DNA of 30,322 nucleotides from an uncultured Oscillospiraceae bacterium (GTDB lineage: Bacteria; Bacillota; Clostridia; Oscillospirales; Oscillospiraceae), in the NCBI GenBank assembly GCA_934645175.1, contig CAKUDE010000027.1, positions 1-30,322 of the forward strand. Direction: 5' to 3'. Every line of letters begins with the position of its first letter. The stretch's first letter is position 1. Of this stretch, positions 7,429-14,082 are shown piece by piece. Below the pieces are notes generated by a model that was not told the DNA's origin, ran no database searches, and saw nothing but the letters and a program-made list of their open reading frames with translations. The translations under genes were made by a program, and so were the position numbers.

Positions 7429-8652
7429 TCAGATACTCGGGCGTTCTTCAATGAGCACGATGCGGGCGGTATAGTATTCGCCGCAGCGATAAATGGTCAC
7501 GGATACCGCCTCGCCGACGCTGGCGCGGTTGAGCGCCTCCCGATAATCCGCAAGGCTGTGTACGGTTAGTCCGGCAATCTGCAGGATGATGTCGCCCGGC
7601 TGCATTCCGGCCTGCGCCGCGCTGCCGTCGCTTTCCACACGGTCGACAAACACGCCCTCCGGAAGAGACCAGTAACGGCGCATTGCGTCCTCAACCTCGC
7701 TGACCTCCACGCCGAGTCCCGCACGGCCGTGCACATAACCGAACTCAACCAGCTCCGCGGCGATCCGATCGACGTCCTCAATTGCCAGCGCAAAGCCGAG
7801 CCGCTTGATCGTAACGAAGGAAACATAGCTGCCGACGCCGCGAATATTGAAGCCGACGATCTGCCCGGCGGCATTGACCAGGGGACCCCCGGAAGCGGCC
7901 GTGTCGGCCGAAGCATCGGTTTGCAGCAGGTGCAGTGTGTATCCGGAGAGCGCCACCTCGCCGGAGACGGAGGAAAGCCGGCCGGAGGTCAGGGAAAACT
8001 CCTGTGCTGCGTCGGAGGATACGCCGAGGGCGAAGACCTCATCGCCCGCCTCGAGCGAATCGCTTCGCGCGAACTCCGCCGGAACCAGACCGGTCGCCTC
8101 TACCTTCAGGACGGCAAGGTCGCTGGCCTCGTCAATCCCGACGCATTGCGCGGACAGACTGCGGCCGTCCGACAGACGAACCGTGAGCGCCTGTGCGTCG
8201 CTTACGGCGGAGGCGTTGGTCAGAAGATAGCCGTCGGCACGGAAGATCACGCCCATGCCCTCGGACGGACCGCCGCTGACGACGGCGAGGCTTTCACGGA
8301 GCTTGCGGCAGATCTGAGCACGGGAAATGAATACGCTGCGCGGCAGCGCGAGCGTCAGCACGGAGCGCCTGTAGTCCGGCGGATCGTTGATTTCGCCGGA
8401 GTGCAGCGCGTCGGAGAAGGAAGGCGCGGCGCTGCCGTCGGTGGAGGTTTGCGGCCGGTCCATCTGCTCCTGGAGCACGACAAAGGCGACGATATTGGCA
8501 ACCATAATCAGAAGCGCGACCGACAGAAACGCCGTCAGCTTGCTGCGCGGCGGCTTCGGCCGGCGGCCGGTGCCGTAATAACCGGGCTCCGATTCGGATT
8601 TCTCCGGCGGTATCTCGCGGGATTCCGGGCACATCGGGTTCGTGCCGTCCAT
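7429..8652 (-). CDS. Membrane-anchored HtrA-like protein lacking the catalytic His
   Basis: A 407-aa protein in the S1C (HtrA/DegP) family layout: a short cytosolic N-terminus rich in Pro/Glu, one membrane helix at about 39-60, a trypsin-like fold at about 105-285 and a PDZ domain at about 305-400 (GMQPGDIILQIAG). Of the triad, Asp178 (SDLAVLK) and Ser254 (ASGGPLVN) are present, but the His position reads Ser148 (LTNASAV, where active members have TNxHV), and the loop before the Ser reads TAAS rather than GNS. It is therefore probably not a protease and may act as a peptide sensor or chaperone. I start at the second ATG, seven bases after GGAG; a first ATG six bases upstream is too close to that site. 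Same strand as, and downstream of, the sensor kinase, 54 nt away. Confidence 0.88.
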   Translation of the reverse strand: MDGTNPMCPESREIPPEKSESEPGYYGTGRRPKPPRSKLTAFLSVALLIMVANIVAFVVLQEQMDRPQTSTDGSAAPSFSDALHSGEINDPPDYRRSVLTLALPRSVFISRAQICRKLRESLAVVSGGPSEGMGVIFRADGYLLTNASAVSDAQALTVRLSDGRSLSAQCVGIDEASDLAVLKVEATGLVPAEFARSDSLEAGDEVFALGVSSDAAQEFSLTSGRLSSVSGEVALSGYTLHLLQTDASADTAASGGPLVNAAGQIVGFNIRGVGSYVSFVTIKRLGFALAIEDVDRIAAELVEFGYVHGRAGLGVEVSEVEDAMRRYWSLPEGVFVDRVESDGSAAQAGMQPGDIILQIAGLTVHSLADYREALNRASVGEAVSVTIYRCGEYYTARIVLIEERPSI

Positions 8653-8706
8653 ATTCATGCTCCTTTCCGTACGGATTTCTGCCCCGCATATCTCCGCGGG
8701 GCGGGC

Positions 8707-10128
8707 TTATTTCTTTGTGGGCTTGACGGGAAGTGTAAACGAGAACTCCGTCCACCCGTCCTGGCTTGTTACAAAAATATCGCCGCCATGCGCAAGGACG
8801 ATCGTTTTGACGATATACAGGCCGAGCCCAACGCCGTCACGGTCGCCGGAGCGGCTTTTGTCCGTTTTATGGAAACGGTCAAAGACCAGCGGCAGCTCCT
8901 CCGGCGCAATGCCTGCGCCGCTGTTTCCGACGGCGACGAAGGCCTGATCTCCGCGCCGTTCCGCGTGGATGGAAAGACGTCCGCCTTCGTCAACGAATTT
9001 GACGGCGTTATCCAGCAGATTGTAGATCACCTGTGTGATTGAGTCGGCCAAGGCGACGACCGGAATACCCAGCTCCGGGAGATCAACGTCAACATTGAGG
9101 TTTTTACGCGTGATACGCTGCTCAAAGCTCAGAAGCGCGGTGCCGATGGAATCGCAGAGGTCAAAGCTCGTCATACGGTCCGGCTCCACGCCCTGATCCT
9201 TCAGACGGGAAACGTCCAGCATCGAGCGCACCAGCCGCGACAGACGGCGCGATTCGGCGGAGACACGCTCCATGTATTCGCGCTGGTGCTCGGGCGGGAT
9301 GGTTCCGTCCAGCATTCCGTCAAGATAGCCGGAAATGGTGGTCATCGGGGTTTTAAGCTCATGGCTGACATTGGCGACAAACTCCTGCCGCACCGTTTCG
9401 GAGCGGCGCAGCGCATCGGCCATGTTATTGAAGGCGACGGCAAGCTCCTCAATTTCGGCATTCTGGTAGCCGGTGGGAACGCGCACATCCAGATTGCCAT
9501 GGGCAATCTGTCTTGCGGCGGCGGCCATCGTGCCGATGGGGGCGGTCTCGCGGCGCGTCAGCAGCGGTAGCGCCAGCAGCAGGACGGCCAGTACGATGAG
9601 CGCAACAATGCAGAAAATTTGCAGAATATCGGCTGTAAGGGCGTCCTGCTGTTCACGGGGCACGGACACCACCACAATCACATAGGGACTGCCGTTGAGG
9701 GTAATCGCCTGCGCAACGGCCAGGCGGCTCTCGCCGTAGATCGCGGAGACCTCGGTTGTCAGCTCCGGCTGTTCACCGGCAAAAAGCTGCTCGGCAAGCT
9801 CCGCCGACAGGCGGCGGCTCAGGTGCGGGCAGCTTTGGATTTCGTCGGCGCAAATACGTACCTCCCCCTGTGCGGAACAGATGAGAATATCCGTCTGCGA
9901 CGCGGAGGCGGCGAGCGCCAGATCGGTATGCAGCTCCCAGTCCCCGAAACGGCTGCCGGAGAAGGCGCCGATCAGATCGGTGACGGACTGCGCCGTCGCG
10001 CGCATGGAGGTATACTGCTGGCGCAGGGCGTAGCGTGTGAACAGAAGCCAGAAGGCGGCGCCGAGCAGTATCGTGGCTGCGAGGAACAGACAGATCACCA
10101 GCGTGAGCTGTCGCCGGAAGGTGTTCAT
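8707..10128 (-). CDS. Two-component sensor histidine kinase (HAMP type)
   Basis: A 473-aa sensor kinase. Membrane helix 1 is at about 8-30, an extracytoplasmic sensor region of about 135 residues follows, then membrane helix 2 at about 168-190, a HAMP linker, the HisKA domain with phospho-acceptor His256 (FVANVSHELKTP) and the ATPase domain with N box (NLLDNAVKF), G1 (GNSGAG) and G2 (DGVGLGLYIVK). No PAS domain is seen, unlike WalK. The start overlaps the regulator stop by 4 nt. The kinase-regulator-HtrA order recalls CssRS with its HtrA targets, where misfolded secreted proteins are sensed; that link is an analogy, and the signal here is unknown. Confidence 0.92.
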   Translation of the reverse strand: MNTFRRQLTLVICLFLAATILLGAAFWLLFTRYALRQQYTSMRATAQSVTDLIGAFSGSRFGDWELHTDLALAASASQTDILICSAQGEVRICADEIQSCPHLSRRLSAELAEQLFAGEQPELTTEVSAIYGESRLAVAQAITLNGSPYVIVVVSVPREQQDALTADILQIFCIVALIVLAVLLLALPLLTRRETAPIGTMAAAARQIAHGNLDVRVPTGYQNAEIEELAVAFNNMADALRRSETVRQEFVANVSHELKTPMTTISGYLDGMLDGTIPPEHQREYMERVSAESRRLSRLVRSMLDVSRLKDQGVEPDRMTSFDLCDSIGTALLSFEQRITRKNLNVDVDLPELGIPVVALADSITQVIYNLLDNAVKFVDEGGRLSIHAERRGDQAFVAVGNSGAGIAPEELPLVFDRFHKTDKSRSGDRDGVGLGLYIVKTIVLAHGGDIFVTSQDGWTEFSFTLPVKPTKK

Positions 10129-10814
10129 CCTTCGCGGACCTCGAATTTATAGCCGACGGACCAGACCGTTTTCAGCTCCCACTGCGTCGAGACGCCCTCC
10201 AGCTTTTCGCGCAGACGCTTGACATGGACGTCAACGGTGCGCGTGTCGCCGAAGTAGTCGAAGCCCCAGACCTCGTCGAGAAGCTGATTGCGCGTGAATA
10301 CGCGGTTGGGCGAGGAAGCCAGATGAAACAGAAGCTCCAGCTCCTTCGGCGGCGTGGGGACCTTTTTTCCGTCAACGATCAGCTCAAAGGCGTCCATGTC
10401 GACGACGAGTTTGTCATAGACGACCTTGCGCGACTGCCGCGCGGGCTCTACGCCGCTGCGGCGCAGTACCGCTTCAATGCGCGCGAGCACCTCCTTCATT
10501 TCAAAGGGCTTGGTGATGTAATCGTCTGCGCCCTGCTTCAGGCCGTTGACCTTGTCCTCCGTCTCGCTTTTGGCGGTAAGCATAATAATGGGGGTCTTGC
10601 TTTCGTTGCGCACGGTGCGGCAGACGCCCCAGCCGTCCATACCGGGCAGCATTACGTCCAGCAGGATCAGCTCCGGATGCAGGCGGCGGAACAGCTCAAC
10701 GCCCTGAAGACCGTCCGATGCAATGACCGCCTCGTAGCCTTCCTTTTCCAGATAAAGCCGCAGAAGATCCGCAATGTTATTATCGTCTTCAATGATCAGA
10801 ATTGTGCCGGCCAC
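10125..10814 (-). CDS. OmpR/PhoB-family response regulator
   Basis: A 229-aa regulator. The receiver domain (residues 1-120) has the acidic pocket IIEDDNN, phospho-acceptor Asp53 (LLDVMLPGMDG), the Thr/Lys switch residues (MLTAK and YITKPF). A winged-helix DNA-binding domain follows (about 130-225), ending in WGFDYFGDTRTVDVHVKRLR and WSVGYKF. The start codon is GTG with AGAGG eight bases upstream. It is first in the regulator-kinase-HtrA unit and is divergent from metF across 251 nt; proximity alone does not show that it controls the acs genes. Confidence 0.94.
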   Translation of the reverse strand: MAGTILIIEDDNNIADLLRLYLEKEGYEAVIASDGLQGVELFRRLHPELILLDVMLPGMDGWGVCRTVRNESKTPIIMLTAKSETEDKVNGLKQGADDYITKPFEMKEVLARIEAVLRRSGVEPARQSRKVVYDKLVVDMDAFELIVDGKKVPTPPKELELLFHLASSPNRVFTRNQLLDEVWGFDYFGDTRTVDVHVKRLREKLEGVSTQWELKTVWSVGYKFEVREG

Positions 10815-10849
10815 AGAAAAAACCTCTTTTCTCTCAAAGTCTTGTCTTC

Positions 10850-10855
10850 ATTATA
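10850..10855 (-). promoter_or_regulatory. Possible -10 of the response-regulator operon
   Basis: Minus-strand TATAAT, about 35 nt before the GTG start. No -35 hexamer stands at the right distance (a TTGTTC is 22 bp away). A weak -35 would suit an activator-dependent, possibly self-regulated promoter. Confidence 0.45.
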
Positions 10856-10960
10856 ACCCCGCGACAACTCTTTGAGTGAACAATTTGTAAAAAGACGGGA
10901 AAAATCTATCTGCCGAGGCCGGGATTCTATGAAAAATTGCAAATATCCTGTTTTTCCATC

Positions 10961-10989
10961 TTGCTATTTTGCGCGGTTTGTGATACGAT
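10961..10989 (+). promoter_or_regulatory. Probable promoter of the metF-acs operon
   Basis: -35 TTGCTA at 10961-10966, 17-bp spacer, -10 TACGAT at 10984-10989, start near 10997. A short inverted repeat (GATAC...GTATC) spans the -10. An AT-rich box containing GCAAATATC lies at 10939-10947. No other convincing promoter is seen before acsB, so metF-cooC-acsD-acsCE-acsB is probably one transcript. Confidence 0.6.
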
Positions 10990-11065
10990 AATTTTGTATC
11001 GGAATACGCCTCGCGTCTGCAAGGGGCAGACGGAGGCAAAAATTAAAACAGGAGGCTATCCCATC

Positions 11066-11995
11066 ATGAATGTTGCTGAGATTATGGAGCAGCGCAATAC
11101 GTTTTCCTTTGAGGTATTCCCCCCCAAGACCGACGTCGGCATGGACAAGCTGTGCGGCGAGGGTGGTGTGCTGGAAAAGCTCTATACCCTCAATCCCGAC
11201 TACATCTCCTGCACCTACGGCGCGGGCGGCACAAACGTCGGCAAGAACCTTGACGTTCTGAAGAAGATCAAGGCCGACGGCAAGACCACTCCCGTTACGC
11301 ACTTCACCTGCATCGGCAATACCAAGGATGATATCCGCGAAAAGCTCCAGACTTATCTGGACAACGGCATTGATCACATCCTTGCCCTGCGCGGCGATCT
11401 GCCCTTCGGTTGGAAGGGTACCGGTGGCGACCTGCACTATGCGACCGAGCTGGTCAAGTTCATCCGCAAGGAATTCGACGACAAGTTTACCATCGCCGTG
11501 GCCGGCTCCCCCGAGGGTCACATTGCCTGCCGTTCTCTGGAGGCCGACATTGCCTATCTGAAGCAGAAGCAGGACAACGGCGCAGACTACATCATTTCGC
11601 AGCTCTGCTGGGATATGGATGCCTTCCGCTATTGGCTCGATGCCATCCGCGCCGCCGGCGTCTGGATGCCCGTTGATGTGGGCATTATGCCCATTCTCGA
11701 TCAGGCTGCCACGATCAACATGGCTTTGTCGCACAACGGCTGCGTCATGGATCGCGAGCTGTGCCGCCTGATCTCCAAATACTGGATCTTCCCGAATCCC
11801 TTCGACAAAGAGCCGTTTGACGCCGACGTCGAGGGCAAAAAGGCGGCGTTCAAGGAGGCCGGCATCGAGTATACCATCCGTCAGATCGATCAGTACCGCG
11901 CCTGCGGCATCAACGGCATCCATCTGTACGCTCTGAACAAGTACGACGACGTTGCCCGCATTGCCAGGGAAGCCGGCCTGCTTGACCTTGTCTGA
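11066..11995 (+). CDS. metF: Methylenetetrahydrofolate reductase
   Basis: A 309-aa MetF TIM-barrel flavoprotein that reduces methylene-THF to methyl-THF, the methyl donor for the acs proteins downstream. Motifs: SFEVFPPK with the conserved Glu16, TYGAGGT, and LALRGD for cofactor binding. The frame is open further upstream but AGGAGG stands ten bases before ATG 11066 and the protein aligns from there. In acetogens MetF often pairs with the zinc protein MetV; no metV is seen here. First gene of the operon, which ties it to the Wood-Ljungdahl pathway rather than to methionine synthesis alone. Confidence 0.93.
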   Translation: MNVAEIMEQRNTFSFEVFPPKTDVGMDKLCGEGGVLEKLYTLNPDYISCTYGAGGTNVGKNLDVLKKIKADGKTTPVTHFTCIGNTKDDIREKLQTYLDNGIDHILALRGDLPFGWKGTGGDLHYATELVKFIRKEFDDKFTIAVAGSPEGHIACRSLEADIAYLKQKQDNGADYIISQLCWDMDAFRYWLDAIRAAGVWMPVDVGIMPILDQAATINMALSHNGCVMDRELCRLISKYWIFPNPFDKEPFDADVEGKKAAFKEAGIEYTIRQIDQYRACGINGIHLYALNKYDDVARIAREAGLLDLV

Positions 11996-12009
11996 TCTTA
12001 CGCATTTAT

Positions 12010-12034
12010 CCGCTGCCGGGTTTCCCGGCGGCGG
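12010..12034 (+). other. Intercistronic stem-loop, metF-cooC
   Basis: An 11-bp GC stem with one G-T pair and a TTT loop in the 69-nt gap. No T-run follows, so it is more likely an mRNA-stabilising or pausing element than a terminator. Confidence 0.6.
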
Positions 12035-12064
12035 TATCCCCTCGCAAAGGAGCAAAGACTTATT

Positions 12065-12829
12065 ATGACCCATACCATCGCTGTGGCCGGTAAGGGCGGC
12101 GTAGGCAAGACCACCGTCTGCGGCATGATCATCGACTACCTCGTCAAGGCCGGGAAAGGCCCGCTGCTCGTGGTAGATGCCGATGCAAATTCCAATCTCA
12201 ATGAGGTGCTCGGCGTGCAGGTTGAGACGACCCTCGGCGCCATCCGTGAGGAAATGGCGCAGGCCGAGCTGCACGGCGACGTTCCGAAGGGCATGACCAA
12301 GGCCGACTGGGCCGAATTCCGCTTCAACTCGGCGCTCGCCGAGGAGGACGACTTTGATATGCTCGTTATGGGCCGCACGCAGGGCAAGGGCTGCTACTGC
12401 TTTGTCAACGGCGTTCTGAAAACGCAGGTAGACAAATATCTCGGCGCCTACCGCTATGCCGTTATCGACAACGAAGCCGGCATGGAGCATATCGCGCGCG
12501 GCACGCTGCCGCATGTCGATACGCTGCTGCTGGTGTCCGACGCCTCACGCCGCGGCGTGCAGGCCGTTGCCCGCATTGCCGAGATGGTCGGGGAGCTGAA
12601 GCTCAACCCCGGTACGATGGGACTGATCGTCAACCGTGCGCCCGGCGGCGTCCTGTCCGACGGCGTGCGCGAAGAGATTGAGGCGCACGGGCTGAAGCTG
12701 CTCGGCGTGCTGCCGCAGGACGACGGCGTCTATGAGGCCGACTGCGACGGAAAGCCCAGCTCCAAGCTGCCCGATTCCAGCCCGATGAAGCAGGCCCTGC
12801 ACGGCGTGCTGCAATCCGTCGGACTCTGA
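12065..12829 (+). CDS. cooC: CooC/AcsF-type nickel-insertion ATPase
   Basis: A 254-aa MinD/ParA-type P-loop ATPase. The deviant Walker A motif is GKGGVGKTT (9-17) and the dimer-interface metal site is Cys110-Tyr-Cys112 in GKGCYCF, the mark of CooC/AcsF maturation factors. These ATPases help load nickel into CO dehydrogenase or into the acetyl-CoA synthase A-cluster. Because no CODH gene is nearby while acsB is in the same operon, the target here may be ACS (inference). GGAG stands about 12 nt before the ATG, rather far. Confidence 0.92.
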   Translation: MTHTIAVAGKGGVGKTTVCGMIIDYLVKAGKGPLLVVDADANSNLNEVLGVQVETTLGAIREEMAQAELHGDVPKGMTKADWAEFRFNSALAEEDDFDMLVMGRTQGKGCYCFVNGVLKTQVDKYLGAYRYAVIDNEAGMEHIARGTLPHVDTLLLVSDASRRGVQAVARIAEMVGELKLNPGTMGLIVNRAPGGVLSDGVREEIEAHGLKLLGVLPQDDGVYEADCDGKPSSKLPDSSPMKQALHGVLQSVGL

Positions 12830-12887
12830 GCCGCGCGGCGTTTTTGCGCGGCATATGTCCGCGGGAGCAGGGGATCAGCTCCCGCGG
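12830..12887 (+). other. Two stem-loops in the cooC-acsD spacer
   Basis: Directly after the cooC stop, a 7-bp GC stem (12830-12836 with 12846-12852) is followed by a perfect 10-bp stem (12859-12868 with 12878-12887, 9-nt loop). The remaining spacer to acsD (to 13118) has no recognisable gene or promoter. Neither stem has a T-tail. They may protect the 3' end of a processed mRNA or set the ratio of CooC to AcsD. Confidence 0.6.
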
Positions 12888-13118
12888 CCGCCCGCCGCGG
12901 AGCGGCGATGTTATTGTGAGGTTGCGCGGAAACCGCGTCGCCTCTCTTCCGGCAGTGACATTCAGAAGCCTCTCGCTTTGTGCCCAGCGGCGTCCTTGCC
13001 GGAGAGCACGCGCCTTGTGTCGTGCCTTCCGGAAAACCCGTACTTCCCGCCGGGATCTCCCCGGAGAAGCATTTTTCGCAACACAGTAAGCACTATGCAC
13101 ACATTAGGAGGAAAGAAA

Positions 13119-14063
13119 ATGGCATTCACACCCAAGACGCAGGCGTTCTCCTCGAGCATCGAGACCGTCACCATCGGCACGGGCGATAAGGCCGTGACCC
13201 TGGGCGGCATCAATGTCCTGCCCTTCTACTCCTTCGACGCGCCCATTACCAACGCGCCGAAGATCGGCATCGAGATCACCGATGAGGGTCTCGCAGCCTA
13301 TCCGCAGGCCGGCCTGCAGGAGTTCTACGCCGGTTGCACCACCCCCGCAGAGATGGCCAAGCGCGCCGAGACCATGTACGGCGCCGATTTCATCTGCCTG
13401 CACCTGGAAGGCGCCGACCCCAACGGTGAGAACAAGTCCGTTGAGGAATGCGTCGAGCTTGCCAAGTCCGTGGCCGACGCCATTACCATGCCGCTGGTCA
13501 TCATGGGCTGCAAGAATATTGAAAAGGACGCCGAGATCTTCAACAAGATTTCCGACGCACTGCAGGGCAAGAACATTCTTGTGCTCTCCGCCCGCGAAGA
13601 AAACTATAAAACCGTCGGCGCTTCCGCCGCTCTGGCCTACGGCCAGAAGGTCGGTGCGGAATCCGCCGTTGACATCAACCTGGCCAAGCAGCTCAACGTG
13701 CTGATGACTCAGCTCGGCGTACCCGCTTCTTCCATCGTGATGAATGCCGGCTCCGCCGCTGCCGGCTACGGCTTTGAATACGTCGCCTCCACCCTCGATC
13801 GTATCCGCGCCGCTGCGTTGGCGCAGAGCGATAACCAGCTCCAGATGCCCATCATCACCCCCATCTCCCCGGAGACCTGGGGCGTGAAGGAAGCCATGAT
13901 GTCCGAGACGGATATGCCCGAGTGGGGCCCCGCCGAGGATCGCGGCATCGAAATGGAAACCACGACCGCTGCGGCTTGCCTCGCAGGCGGCTCCGACGCC
14001 GTTATCATGCGCCATCCTGCCTCCGTCAAGGCGATCGCCGACATGATCCGCGCGCTGGTCTGA
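13119..14063 (+). CDS. acsD: Corrinoid iron-sulfur protein small (delta) subunit
   Basis: A 314-aa AcsD TIM-barrel protein, partner of AcsC; together they carry the methyl group on cobamide between methyl-THF and acetyl-CoA synthase. The length matches the family (about 310). Recognisable stretches: MAFTPKTQAFSSSIETVTIG at the start, HLEGADPNGENKS, and ITPISPETWGVKEAMM. The frame is open for about 265 nt upstream, but TAGGAGG nine bases before ATG 13119 and the family N-terminus fix the start. It lies 19 nt before the acsC-acsE fusion. Confidence 0.95.
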   Translation: MAFTPKTQAFSSSIETVTIGTGDKAVTLGGINVLPFYSFDAPITNAPKIGIEITDEGLAAYPQAGLQEFYAGCTTPAEMAKRAETMYGADFICLHLEGADPNGENKSVEECVELAKSVADAITMPLVIMGCKNIEKDAEIFNKISDALQGKNILVLSAREENYKTVGASAALAYGQKVGAESAVDINLAKQLNVLMTQLGVPASSIVMNAGSAAAGYGFEYVASTLDRIRAAALAQSDNQLQMPIITPISPETWGVKEAMMSETDMPEWGPAEDRGIEMETTTAAACLAGGSDAVIMRHPASVKAIADMIRALV

Positions 14064-14082
14064 GCAAAGGAGGACATATAAA

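Noticed and set aside
8682..8701. Terminator between the sensor kinase and the HtrA-like gene
   Set aside because: A 6-bp CCCCGC/GCGGGG stem is present but there is no T-run, so at most a weak pause site.
12830..12887. CRISPR-like or repeat array in the acs spacers
   Set aside because: The hairpins differ in sequence and there are no repeat-spacer units.
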